This document shows positions 43,014 to 51,467 of a stretch of DNA of 56,090 nt, one piece after another. Origin of the DNA: a virus; the IMG/VR virus record IMGVR_UViG_3300035698_006498, positions 1 to 56,090 of that record; one strand, 5' to 3'. Each line of letters starts with the position of its first letter. Positions within the stretch are counted from its first letter, which is position 1. The notes beneath the pieces were generated by a model. That model saw nothing but the letters and a program-made list of their open reading frames with translations. It was not told the DNA's origin and did not search any database. The translations under genes were made by a program, and so were the position numbers.

Positions 43014-45487
43014 CAGGTTTCAAACATCGACAGAAGGACGCCTTGCATTGATTGTTTCATGTGTAGCCTCCGGTATATATCAGTTTCGATTTTGCACCCT
43101 GCCAGTTGGACGATCAGTTGCTTCCTGGTCTGCCCCGGTCGGGTGATCCGTCCACAGGCTTGTTCGTATGTCTCAAGGCCGGGGAAGGCACAGTACCAGA
43201 TTATTGTATTCGCCGCAGTAAGGGTCAGCCCATGTGCCATACACTTCGGATGTGCGATCAGAACGCGAGGGGTATCATGGTGTTGGAACCGAGTGAATAT
43301 GCGGGAGCGCGCGGTAGCCGACACCTGTCCGTGGACCAACTCTGTCATGTGACCGCGTGATGTCAAGTAGTCATTTACCTGCTTGCACAGGGCGATGAAC
43401 GGCACGTAGATGATGACCTTGCCCTGACTGCCAGCGATGATCTGCTCGCATTTCTGCTGGCGTGGAGCGCTCGGCAACTGCCACATTTTCTTCTGTTCGC
43501 CGTAGACGAACCCGCTGGCGACTTGCAGCAATTTGTTGATCTTGACGCCTTCGTTGGCAGCCGTCACCTCACCGTCCTGAAACTGGACATGGTAGTGCTT
43601 CAGGATCGTTTCGTAGACCTTGCGTTGCAACTTGGTGAAATCGGCATGCTCCTGCACGGTCATGACTGGCGGCAGGTCAACACACTGGTTGCGCCGGAAA
43701 CGTATGGCGGGTTGCATCGCGTTGAACGCGGTGTTGACTGCGCCCTTGCGCGGCACCCACGAGAAGGTCGAGACTTGCATCATCAGGTCGCGGCGGAACC
43801 GGGTGTAGAAGTCGGGCACCGTCCAAGGCGTGATCAACCGGCATTGTGCCCAAACATCGGTTGGCTCGTTCGGCATGGGTGTGCCAGTCATGCCCCACAC
43901 GAAACTGCGCTGGTTGGTCACCTTGCGCATGGCCTTCCAGATCAGCGTGCGCGCCGTCCTGAAGACCGCCAGCTCGTCAATGACGACGGCCTGGATCGAA
44001 CGCTCTGCTGCCAGTTCATCGGCAATGACCCTGATACCTTCGTGGTTGATGATCAGAACATTCGCGTCAGAGCGCATCAGCCGCAGCCGCTTCTTTTTGT
44101 CACCGTGCAGGACGACCGGGTGCATGTTGGGGAATAGGGCCTCGATCTCCTGCTGCCAGACATTGCGCAGGGTCGAGAGCGGCGCGCTGATCAGGACGCG
44201 CTTGATCAGACCGATACCCATCAGGTAGTCGAGCGCGAATAGCGCGGCTCTGGTCTTGCCAGTGTTGCCGGTGCAGAACACGCATCCATTGCGCCGCAGC
44301 ACGAGGAAGGTGCTTGGCACCATAAAACAATACTTGTGGCCGTCAGGCATCGGCTCGCGCCAGATATTTTTAACCGGCCCATTCGCTGTGTTTCCCTGGA
44401 TACCACGAGGCTTGCCGTCGCGGCGGATATGGAGACACCAGTCAATGCCGTCATCCCGCCGTGCCATTGTCATGGTCGCAGATCGCCCGGTGCCGACGCA
44501 GGCATACTGAATGAAATCTACGTCAACCTTGCACCGTGACGAGTAAGAGACACCACTTGCCTTGCGCTGGCTGCCGTCCCAATACTGCACTTCATCGACA
44601 ATCACCTTTAGTTGTTCGGGCGTGCAGTCCCACCAACAGTCATTGAAGTTCTTGGTGTGCAGAGGTGGCTTGAATGCGAAAGCCATAAACCCCTTTGGCA
44701 GACAGGCGCGAGGGTTACACTCGATAGCCGCCTCGGCCAGCAACCGGGTTAACCGGGCAATCTTGCGTTTTTTCTTGATCCTGATCGTGCACCGGCCTGG
44801 GTAGTTCAGATATCCATCAGCATGAATGGCAACCTGCACCCGCAGTTGCGCCGATGACAGCGGCATGCCGGTGCCGCCAGGGGATATGAACGTGGTCGGG
44901 ATCAGGCCACGCCATCGGAACCCACGGTCCATGTAATCCTGTTCGATGTCCTCGGCAGGTTTGACATGAACGGCTCCACTGCGCGTGGTGTAGAGCACGC
45001 GGTGCTCGGGACTGAGCAGTTGGTCGATACCGTACTTGGTCTTGAACCGGATGCCCTCGGCGCACGGGCGCTTGACAAACTCGGTCGGCTCCACGAACGC
45101 AATTCGCCCGTCCAGGTTGTACTGCGCCACCTTGCCAGTCTGATAGTCAGCAATCCTCTGCCAGCCATCGGGCGACAGGTACTCGGTGTCAGCATCGACG
45201 CAGCCAATATCGTTCAGGCAGTAGGCCCGTGGCTCGATACACAGCTTGGCAGCGGTGATAATCTGTGCGTCGAATGGTTTGGAGTTGGCCCAATCGTAGT
45301 CGATCATGATCGGGGATGGCGGCTTGTATCCCAGGTTGCTCAATTTCTTGACGGTTGGCAAATCCCAGGGCAGCACCACACCGCCACCTGATAAGGTGGC
45401 GGTAGGGCTAATGCCTTTCGGCGCGTGGTCCAGCAACAACACGCGATGTGCCCTGCTGGCCTTTATCCGTGCGGAGGCGGTGGCCAT
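43013..45487 (-). CDS. SNF2/DEAD-type helicase interrupted by an intein
   Basis: 824 residues; about 511 after splicing. Extein: N-terminal YKPPSPIMIDYDW; the P-loop is completed only after intein removal (NDIG joined to TGKTRAAL); VVIDELAVF (motif II); WGMTGTPMPNEPTD (motif III); C-terminal GKVIIYVPF and a final CGRITRPGQTRKQ (motif VI). The intein occupies residues 96-408. The ATG overlaps the VRR-NUC gene by 80 bases; GTG codons after the palindrome copy (residue about 37) are an alternative start. It would act as a translocase in replication or recombination. Confidence 0.85.
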   Translation of the reverse strand: MATASARIKASRAHRVLLLDHAPKGISPTATLSGGGVVLPWDLPTVKKLSNLGYKPPSPIMIDYDWANSKPFDAQIITAAKLCIEPRAYCLNDIGCVDADTEYLSPDGWQRIADYQTGKVAQYNLDGRIAFVEPTEFVKRPCAEGIRFKTKYGIDQLLSPEHRVLYTTRSGAVHVKPAEDIEQDYMDRGFRWRGLIPTTFISPGGTGMPLSSAQLRVQVAIHADGYLNYPGRCTIRIKKKRKIARLTRLLAEAAIECNPRACLPKGFMAFAFKPPLHTKNFNDCWWDCTPEQLKVIVDEVQYWDGSQRKASGVSYSSRCKVDVDFIQYACVGTGRSATMTMARRDDGIDWCLHIRRDGKPRGIQGNTANGPVKNIWREPMPDGHKYCFMVPSTFLVLRRNGCVFCTGNTGKTRAALFALDYLMGIGLIKRVLISAPLSTLRNVWQQEIEALFPNMHPVVLHGDKKKRLRLMRSDANVLIINHEGIRVIADELAAERSIQAVVIDELAVFRTARTLIWKAMRKVTNQRSFVWGMTGTPMPNEPTDVWAQCRLITPWTVPDFYTRFRRDLMMQVSTFSWVPRKGAVNTAFNAMQPAIRFRRNQCVDLPPVMTVQEHADFTKLQRKVYETILKHYHVQFQDGEVTAANEGVKINKLLQVASGFVYGEQKKMWQLPSAPRQQKCEQIIAGSQGKVIIYVPFIALCKQVNDYLTSRGHMTELVHGQVSATARSRIFTRFQHHDTPRVLIAHPKCMAHGLTLTAANTIIWYCAFPGLETYEQACGRITRPGQTRKQLIVQLAGCKIETDIYRRLHMKQSMQGVLLSMFET
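44264..45202 (-). other. Intein with LAGLIDADG-type endonuclease region
   Basis: 313 residues, Cys1 (CVDADTEYLSPDGW) to Asn, followed by Thr as first C-extein residue. Splicing block B is LLSPEHRV (S-x-x-H). Endonuclease motifs IHADGYL and YWDGS give one aspartate each (residues 224 and 304 of the precursor). Block F/G ends FLVLRRNGCVFCTGN: the residue before Asn is Gly, where His is usual. It lies exactly in Walker A of the helicase, a frequent insertion point for inteins. Confidence 0.85.
45384..45399. repeat. Dispersed palindrome, copy 17 (in gene)
   Basis: CCACCTGATAAGGTGG, extended to 22 bp (CCGCCACC…GGTGGCGG). Read in the leftward gene as ACC TTA TCA GGT GGC (TLSGG), the orientation that avoids a TGA. 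Confidence 0.9.
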
Positions 45488-45791
45488 ACCGTGTCTTCAA
45501 CCAATCCAATACCTTGGCAAACTTAGGGATGTCATCAAGGCATCTTACGACAACCTTGAAGCCACCAGCGCAGTGAACCTGTCGCAGAGTTAGCTGCTGC
45601 CGATCAGTCGGGTTTTCTCCCGGCTGACCCTTCGTCTCGACTGCCATGAACTGTCCATAGACGCAAGCAAGGCAATCGACCGTTGAAGCTCCGAAGCCCC
45701 CTGGCACCGGCCAGTGCTGGTAGGCATTGTGTGCAGTTAGCAGCGCTTTGACTTTCGCCTTGACGCGCCCCTCTGGTGTCTGAGCGGCCAT
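45408..45791 (-). CDS. VRR-NUC endonuclease
   Basis: 127 residues. PD-(D/E)xK-type active site: Glu7, Asp39 (STVDCL), Glu52 and Lys54 (AVETKG), then TDRQQL and GGFKVVV, the VRR-NUC order. Relatives act as structure-specific nucleases (resolvases) or in phage recombination and DNA breakdown. No ribosome-binding site is obvious before ATG. It overlaps the helicase gene. Confidence 0.8.
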   Translation of the reverse strand: MAAQTPEGRVKAKVKALLTAHNAYQHWPVPGGFGASTVDCLACVYGQFMAVETKGQPGENPTDRQQLTLRQVHCAGGFKVVVRCLDDIPKFAKVLDWLKTRYGHRLRTDKGQQGTSRVVAGPRAERH

Positions 45792-45821
45792 CTAAAGACT
45801 ACAACCATACGTTGTCAACTG

Positions 45822-46514
45822 TTAATTCCGACTTTCGTTATGCTCGCAAGACTTGACAGCGCAGAAACGGCACCGCCAACTAGGAAACTTAGGCCATTTA
45901 TTTTGCTCGAACGCATCTTTCATTGTATCAACGCGGGGTAAGAACTTGTCCCACACGTCGTTAACTTCGTCGCGCGTTAGAGTAACCTTGGTGTGAGGGT
46001 TGTCATGCTCCAACCAGACGTAGGCCGCGCGTGCCGTCTCGACGTTGGGATGCACCATCATGAACGCGGCCATGGAGATTTCCATCTGGCTCCGGTCCTG
46101 ATCTTTCACCTTGCCAGTCTTCCAGTCGATGATCGCCATGCTCGGCGGGTTTACGACCTGCACGTCAGCGACGACACGCAGCCATACATCTTTGGCGAAG
46201 TATCCAGTCTCGGTAAAATCTTCACGCAACGCAAGTTTCTGCTCGACGGCGATCTTGCCGGGGGCCTTTTCGAGCGGCTTGGCGTACTTCTCGAATTTCT
46301 GCATGCCGACTGGCAGCCGGGTGCCCATCTTGACCCGCCGCTCCATGGCAGAGTGAACAGACTTGCCCCACTCAAGGTGCGGTGACATGACGAACGGCAC
46401 GTCTTTCAGCACGTTCTCGCGGTAATATTGATAAGGGCAGCCCTCGAATTTGTTGAGTGCTGAGTGTGACCAGCCCTTGAATTTGTAGGGCGTGTGCTTC
46501 AGTACCTTGGCCAT
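45822..46514 (-). CDS. Cas4/RecB-like PD-(D/E)xK exonuclease with iron-sulphur cysteines
   Basis: 230 residues. Nuclease core: His54, Asp117 (VVADVQVV), Asp130 and Lys132 (IIDWKTGK). Cys26 (EGCPYQYY) together with Cys215, Cys218 and Cys223 (RCRFCAVKSCEH) has the one-plus-three pattern of the [4Fe-4S] cluster in AddB/Cas4 nucleases. No other CRISPR component is near, so a phage recombination/replication exonuclease is the likely role. TAATG overlap with the polymerase gene. Confidence 0.85.
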   Translation of the reverse strand: MAKVLKHTPYKFKGWSHSALNKFEGCPYQYYRENVLKDVPFVMSPHLEWGKSVHSAMERRVKMGTRLPVGMQKFEKYAKPLEKAPGKIAVEQKLALREDFTETGYFAKDVWLRVVADVQVVNPPSMAIIDWKTGKVKDQDRSQMEISMAAFMMVHPNVETARAAYVWLEHDNPHTKVTLTRDEVNDVWDKFLPRVDTMKDAFEQNKWPKFPSWRCRFCAVKSCEHNESRN

Positions 46515-48340
46515 TATTTTGCGTCTCCATATCGCGCGCCTTGTCCAGTCTCAGCTCTCAAGGGTAGCCCAGGTGCCCACTCCAAGGGAAGGGTAAGCGA
46601 TTGCTCAACCAGCGCCTCGCATTTGTCTGCTGAGTGTGTTGGCACGATAAAGACGATCTCGTCATGCACCTGTAGGACGCACTGAAAACCCTTGTATTTC
46701 ATCCACGCCATGGCTCGACGGACGATGATCGCTGCCAATGCCTGAATGATGTTTTCACATATTTTACCGCCGTACAAGTTTGAGGGTTTGTTGCCCTGCA
46801 TGTAGACATACTTGGGCCTTGAGCGCCCAGGGATTTCCTCAGTGTGCAGCCCAGGATAATGCAGCGCGAAGCCGCTCGGCAATTCGATGCGATTCTCAAA
46901 GAACGTCACACCGCAGCGGAACAGATCATTGGCAGTGCCCTTGAGCATGGCCGGGATTTGCTTTTGGTACCGGCCCCACGATTTCGTGATCGCCCGGTAG
47001 CTGGCCCGGTAGAGCGCCACCACGCGCTCGCACTCGTGCAGCGGTAGATCGACGCCATAGGACCACAGCATCTGTTGCAGCGTCACCGCAGCCGACTGGT
47101 AGCCCAGGCTCAGAATACCCACCTTGCCAACCGTCCGCTCGTCACGGTTCTCTTTGGTGATCAGCCGCTCATAGAGTGTCGTGGCGAACTCGCAATAAGG
47201 ATCGCGATTCTCCGCGAACGCCTGCACCAACTCCTGCTCGCGGGCGATGTAGGCGTTCAGCCGTGCCTCGATCTGGCTGGCGTCACCCACGACCACAGCG
47301 TAGCCCTTCGGCGCGCACAGGCTCTTGCGCAGCGGTCCCTTGTTGGGGAAGTTGTGGGGATTGATCTTTTCACGCCCTGCCAGCCTGCCAGTGTGCGCGG
47401 CGTAATAGGCTTGCGGGAGGGTGATCTTGCCAAACTGTTTGCCCAGGCTCAGCAGCCGCTCGGTGCGTGACTGAGCCATGGTGGACTGCACGCCCAGCTT
47501 GACCTCCACCAGCGAGCGCACAGCCTCGTTGGGATGCTCTTGCAGCTTGGTGAAGGCGATGTCTTTTTTGGCAAAAGCGAAGGTCGGCTTGCCCGTTGAC
47601 GGGCTGATCTTGCGGGGGATGTCCCACTTGGACAGGCCAGCCTGATTGAGCAGCAACGCGAACTTTTTGTGGCTCCTGAACCATGTCGCGCTCAGGCCAC
47701 CGAAACGATCCAGAAGCGCCTGCCGCTCGGCGTTCAACTCGGCCAGATATTCTTCCAGCATTGGCACGTCGATCTCGAACTGCGGCTCGATACACATGCG
47801 CACCACGAGGTCGATGACCAGCATTTCATCCTGGCTGAAGTGCGGCTTGCAGAAATTGTAGATGGCAGCCGCGAGGTAGCAGTCGTGGCCGCAGTATTTT
47901 TTGTATGACCGCCACTCGGCCTTGGTGAAGTCGGCACGCCGCTTGCCCATGGCCATGACGACTTCCTGGCCCTTGGGTTCAAGCCCCATGCACTTTGCCA
48001 GTTCCGCGAGTGAGAAGCGCCACGTCTTGTTGCGCATGACCGCTCGGGCCATGGACAGGGTGTCCGTGTAGAGCTTGGGTGACCGTCCATAATGGTGATG
48101 CAGCACGGCCCCATCGAAGGCCATGTTATGAGCACAAACAGCCCGCTTCCCCCACGGGAAACGGGCTATCCATGCGTCGATTTCGCTGCCTTCGAGGATG
48201 ATCAGTTCATCGTCTGGATCAAGCACGCTGAGGATGAGCGGTTCAAACTCAGCGTGCTTCACATACTCCAGCGTGCTCATCTTGGTGAGCGAGTAGGTCT
48301 TCGAGTAGAATGTCTCAAAGTCGAGGATATGTGGTCGCAC
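46514..48340 (-). CDS. polA: Family A DNA polymerase with 3'-5' exonuclease
   Basis: 608 residues. Exonuclease: ILDFET (Asp7, Glu9), HNMAFDG (72-77), YCGHDC (Asp153). Polymerase motif A VVGDASQIEAR (Asp353), motif B RTVGKVGILSLGY (Arg402, Lys406, Tyr414), motif C VHDE (559-561). The position matching Phe762 of E. coli Pol I is Leu410. Like T7 polymerase it lacks a 5' nuclease domain. GTG start, with GAGGG very close; later starts would lose exonuclease motif I. Replicates the phage genome with the primase-helicase. Confidence 0.93.
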   Translation of the reverse strand: MRPHILDFETFYSKTYSLTKMSTLEYVKHAEFEPLILSVLDPDDELIILEGSEIDAWIARFPWGKRAVCAHNMAFDGAVLHHHYGRSPKLYTDTLSMARAVMRNKTWRFSLAELAKCMGLEPKGQEVVMAMGKRRADFTKAEWRSYKKYCGHDCYLAAAIYNFCKPHFSQDEMLVIDLVVRMCIEPQFEIDVPMLEEYLAELNAERQALLDRFGGLSATWFRSHKKFALLLNQAGLSKWDIPRKISPSTGKPTFAFAKKDIAFTKLQEHPNEAVRSLVEVKLGVQSTMAQSRTERLLSLGKQFGKITLPQAYYAAHTGRLAGREKINPHNFPNKGPLRKSLCAPKGYAVVVGDASQIEARLNAYIAREQELVQAFAENRDPYCEFATTLYERLITKENRDERTVGKVGILSLGYQSAAVTLQQMLWSYGVDLPLHECERVVALYRASYRAITKSWGRYQKQIPAMLKGTANDLFRCGVTFFENRIELPSGFALHYPGLHTEEIPGRSRPKYVYMQGNKPSNLYGGKICENIIQALAAIIVRRAMAWMKYKGFQCVLQVHDEIVFIVPTHSADKCEALVEQSLTLPLEWAPGLPLRAETGQGARYGDAK

Positions 48341-48346
48341 CAGCCC

Positions 48347-49015
48347 TCACCGCATGGTCCAGATTGGCACGGGTTTGCCATTCTCCATACCCGACAGCAC
48401 GCCGAAGCGGACGACATTTGTCAATACCGCCATACTCTCCACGCGCTGTTCATCGTCAAGGTAGGCTTTCGCCCCGTCTGGCAATGGTGCCGACCGTGTG
48501 ACCGTCTCCCATTTCCACAGTGCGCATATCTCAGGGAACACCGTGGCAACTTGCTTGGGTGTTTCCAATACCTCCAACATTTCGACAGAGTGTCGAATGG
48601 CTTGCCGCACAAGCTGCTCGTAAGTATTCACCGTCCAAAAGTATTTGATCCACCGCTTGTTTTCCACCAAGACCGAGTGGCGGTCCTTGACACGCACCCT
48701 GACATCCGGTGTGGTGATATCCACCTTGAACGGCCACTCGGTACCGTTCAGGTATGCCCGCAGGTTAATTATGTGGTACCGCGACCGCTCTAAAGTTGTC
48801 GCAGCGTCGAAGCAAGCCGGTGCGTCTTCCAGCCACTTCAACGCATCAGGCCCAATGAAATAATCGTATAGTTCATCGGGTGTTACCGGGCACTCGTGCC
48901 CAAACTGCCACCGTGCCGCAAGGACGGTTTGCTCCATTCGGCGGCGAAAGTTGTGGCGAAGGTCAGACAGGCGCTCTGCGCGCCTGTTCGCAAAATGGCT
49001 TGTACTCCTTGCCAT
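48347..49015 (-). CDS. Unidentified 222-residue protein
   Basis: Not recognised. Basic arginine-rich N-terminus (RRAERLSDLRHNFRRRME), central helical region, and beta segments near the end. Coupled (TGATG) to the VWA-protein gene upstream and just before the polymerase gene; may assist either. Confidence 0.6.
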   Translation of the reverse strand: MARSTSHFANRRAERLSDLRHNFRRRMEQTVLAARWQFGHECPVTPDELYDYFIGPDALKWLEDAPACFDAATTLERSRYHIINLRAYLNGTEWPFKVDITTPDVRVRVKDRHSVLVENKRWIKYFWTVNTYEQLVRQAIRHSVEMLEVLETPKQVATVFPEICALWKWETVTRSAPLPDGAKAYLDDEQRVESMAVLTNVVRFGVLSGMENGKPVPIWTMR

Positions 49016-50397
49016 CAGATATCATCCGCCACAATGTAATCGCCAAACGGCGGTTCCTGACTGCGCGCCTTACTCACCCAGATAACATCGTAGTCGGGCT
49101 TGGGTGGAAAGTTGCACTCCATATCCGTGAAGTAGATGAACTGATCCGGCTCCACGTTGTTTTCCTCGCACCACCTGAAAGGTGGCGCAAAGCTGGTGCC
49201 GCCGCCACCACCATGGGTGAACTTGAACACCTCGATCAGGTCATCCTCGGTCGTCGTTAGCGGGTCGATGTCCGTCGTGTAGTGCACGCGGGCATCGCAA
49301 TAGATGCAGACAACACGCTCTGGCCGCAGACTGGCGATGATTGGCAAAGCCTCGCTCACGAACGTCGCGAATTCATCCCGACTGACACTGCCAGAAGTAT
49401 CGAACGCCAGCACGAGTGTGCCAGGAGCCTCACCCTTCTTGCGCGGCAGGATCACACCGAATGTCGCCAGCCGCCGACGATGCGGACGGTTCCAGTCGTT
49501 GGCGTCATCACCGAACATGCGAGTGATGGACATGCGGAGGATGTCCCGCCAGTCGATCTTAGGCTCGACCATCTGCTCGATCATGCGCTCGAAGTCGGTG
49601 GGCAAATGACCGCGCGTCTTTGCCATGGATGCAGCCCGTCGAAAGTCTGCCTTGACCTCGGCATCTATCTGCCCGGTATCTGCCTGATCCTGATCGGACC
49701 CGTACCCGCTCGTGGGCTTCTCCCCTGGCTCCTGCACGTCGTCATCCAGTTGCTCGCCCACGCCATGGCCAGAGCGAAGTCTGTTCTTGACGCCCTCTAT
49801 GTCCTCGTCGGGAGGGCCACCGGCACCATCATCGTCGCCGTCTTGCGGCTTGCCATCACCCGGCTCACCCTTGTCGGAGGATGCACCGCTATCAGGTTCT
49901 TTGGGTGGCATTATCTCGTACAGCCGACGATAGACTTCCTCCTGGGTGTCGGTCATGGTCCCGTATTCAGGGTCATGCAGCACACCTTTGAGTAATGGCA
50001 GGCCAGCGTGCAGCAGCATGTCGTTGATCACCAGATCGGCCGCGACGTTCATAAGTTTTGGGTTGAACGGCAGTCCGCTGACAGTGCCCTGGCGATGGTA
50101 AAGCTTGTTGCGCAGGACATGACGGAAGGCGACGTGCAGCGTCTCGTGGCACCACGGGAACAACAGGTCTTTGATCGACAGCGCACGCACCGCGTCGGGG
50201 TTCCACATGAACGAGTAGTGGTCGGTCGCAGCAATGGGGATCATGGGGTGCGATACCCACCGCTGCTTGACCTTGCCAATGGACAGATCGGCAAAGAAGG
50301 TGTGCCGCTGCATGATGATCGCCCGCACGGCGGTCAGCTTGGCTTCGAGTTTGTCGATGTTTTTGATGGTGCTAGGGTCGAGGGAAATGATAGCCAT
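49015..50397 (-). CDS. VWA-domain protein with HExxH motif (MoxR partner)
   Basis: 460 residues; start MAIISLDPST has AAAGGA nine bases upstream. CHETLHVAFRH (83-93) is an HExxH zinc-binding motif of the DUF2201/VWA-like metallopeptidase family; residues 165-245 are a disordered acidic linker; LVLAFDTSGSVS (MIDAS DTSGS, 333-337) is a VWA domain with further THGGGGGTSF and FTDME segments. Pairs with the MoxR ATPase at 52411. MoxR-VWA pairs act as chaperones or metal-insertion/remodelling complexes. Its target in phage infection is unknown. Confidence 0.82.
   Translation of the reverse strand: MAIISLDPSTIKNIDKLEAKLTAVRAIIMQRHTFFADLSIGKVKQRWVSHPMIPIAATDHYSFMWNPDAVRALSIKDLLFPWCHETLHVAFRHVLRNKLYHRQGTVSGLPFNPKLMNVAADLVINDMLLHAGLPLLKGVLHDPEYGTMTDTQEEVYRRLYEIMPPKEPDSGASSDKGEPGDGKPQDGDDDGAGGPPDEDIEGVKNRLRSGHGVGEQLDDDVQEPGEKPTSGYGSDQDQADTGQIDAEVKADFRRAASMAKTRGHLPTDFERMIEQMVEPKIDWRDILRMSITRMFGDDANDWNRPHRRRLATFGVILPRKKGEAPGTLVLAFDTSGSVSRDEFATFVSEALPIIASLRPERVVCIYCDARVHYTTDIDPLTTTEDDLIEVFKFTHGGGGGTSFAPPFRWCEENNVEPDQFIYFTDMECNFPPKPDYDVIWVSKARSQEPPFGDYIVADDI
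49171..49185. repeat. Dispersed palindrome, copy 18 (degenerate, in gene)
   Basis: CCACCTGAAAGGTGG, 15 bp with one centre base missing; read as PPFRW in the VWA protein. Could be chance similarity. Confidence 0.55.
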
Positions 50398-50423
50398 GGT
50401 GTGTAGTCCTTTGAGTTGGAGCG

Positions 50424-50439
50424 CCACCTGATCAGGTGA
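50424..50439. repeat. Dispersed palindrome, copy 19, in a leader
   Basis: CCACCTGATCAGGTGA, extended to ten-pair arms (AGCGTCACCT on the transcribed strand, one G-U). Sits between the stop of the upstream gene and the ribosome-binding site of the VWA-protein gene. Confidence 0.9.
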
Positions 50440-50447
50440 CGCTTAGG

Positions 50448-51368
50448 TTATCGGTCAAGGCCCTTGAGACTGGCACGCAGTTCAGCCGCAATGGTCCTGG
50501 CCCGCTCTGCGGCTTCCTCGCGCAGGTTCGGGTTATCGCGGATCACGTCGAGTTTGTGCTTGAGCACGTCGTGCTTGACCTCGGCCAGCAGGTCGGCAAG
50601 CTCAGTGTCCCGGCCATCGTTCATAGCCTCGGCAAGGATCGTGTTGGTCTTGACGTTCTCGTAGATGCCCTTGCGCAAGACAGCCTCGGGATCGCCATAG
50701 CGGTCGGCCATAATCTCCAGGGGCTTGATGTTCCGCTCGTACAGTTCGATGGTCGCCACCTTGATGCTTTCTGCCATCCGGTCGCTGATCTGGTGGTTCA
50801 GTGCCTCGGCCATGCCCTTGGGCAGGGTGGCGTTCAGTCTGGCAAAGCCCTGGCCTTCGGGGATCGGGGCATAGCTGTGCTCGATGTAATAGCGTGCCTT
50901 GATCTGGTCGGGCGTCGGGTAGTCGTCGGGGTCGAACAGGTCGCCCAATTGCAACCGGGACTGCTCGATACGTTCGAGGTACACGTCGAGCAATTCGGTC
51001 ACGGCGGCGACCAGCGCCTCCTGGTGGCCCTCAAGCGTGCGCTTGTGGGTCATGAACAGTTTGGTCGGCAGCAGGCGAGGGCCATTGGTCTGCGACTTCA
51101 TCGAGCCGAAGCGCATGGTGATCAGCCGATGCTTCTCACGCAAGTCATCGATCACGCGGTTGGCAGCCCGCAGCTCGCCGTCCGCGCCCTTGAGCAGGCT
51201 CTTGGTCACGCGGGTGGACTTCGCCACGGCCTTGGCGTCCACCTCAAGCCGCGACCGCGCAGAGTTGTCATTGATCTCGCCGGTCCATTTGCCAGCGGTC
51301 ACTTCGACCAGCATGCAGGAGGAACGCAGCGCCTCCACAAGTTCGTTTGTGATATCCAGTTCAGCCAT
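50448..51368 (-). CDS. Unidentified 306-residue protein in the MoxR-VWA locus
   Basis: Mostly helical, with long charged helices (KVATIELYERNIKPLEIMAD, C-terminal coiled-coil-like part). It may belong to the DUF3150 type often coded between MoxR and VWA genes, but this is by context and shape, not a clear match. Start has TTGGAGA at good distance and follows a strong promoter, so it would be highly expressed. Confidence 0.65.
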   Translation of the reverse strand: MAELDITNELVEALRSSCMLVEVTAGKWTGEINDNSARSRLEVDAKAVAKSTRVTKSLLKGADGELRAANRVIDDLREKHRLITMRFGSMKSQTNGPRLLPTKLFMTHKRTLEGHQEALVAAVTELLDVYLERIEQSRLQLGDLFDPDDYPTPDQIKARYYIEHSYAPIPEGQGFARLNATLPKGMAEALNHQISDRMAESIKVATIELYERNIKPLEIMADRYGDPEAVLRKGIYENVKTNTILAEAMNDGRDTELADLLAEVKHDVLKHKLDVIRDNPNLREEAAERARTIAAELRASLKGLDR

Positions 51369-51388
51369 CAGTTATCTCCAAGTTGGTA

Positions 51389-51404
51389 CCACCTGATCAG
51401 GTGG
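51389..51404. repeat. Dispersed palindrome, copy 20, in a leader
   Basis: Perfect CCACCTGATCAGGTGG between promoter and ribosome-binding site of the gene at 50448-51368. Confidence 0.92.
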
Positions 51405-51438
51405 CGGGGTTGCGACCGGTGTCTCCCGATATTCTAAT

Positions 51439-51467
51439 GTTATAGCACATTTAGAGTAGTTTGTCAA
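51439..51467 (-). promoter_or_regulatory. Sigma70-type promoter A, overlaps the thyX stop
   Basis: Minus strand: TTGACA (51462-51467), 17-bp spacer, TATAAC (51439-51444). The thyX stop codon is inside the -35 box. Leader shares long identity with promoter B (ACACCGGTCG and CCCCGCCACC). Confidence 0.85.

Noticed and set aside
45792-45821. TTGACA before the VRR-NUC gene as a promoter
   Set aside because: A -10 at correct spacing would overlap the start codon and is poor (TTTAGA), leaving no leader.
45822-46514. CRISPR adaptation Cas4
   Set aside because: No Cas1/Cas2 or array nearby; the gene is coupled with polymerase and VRR-NUC genes, so a phage recombination nuclease is more likely.
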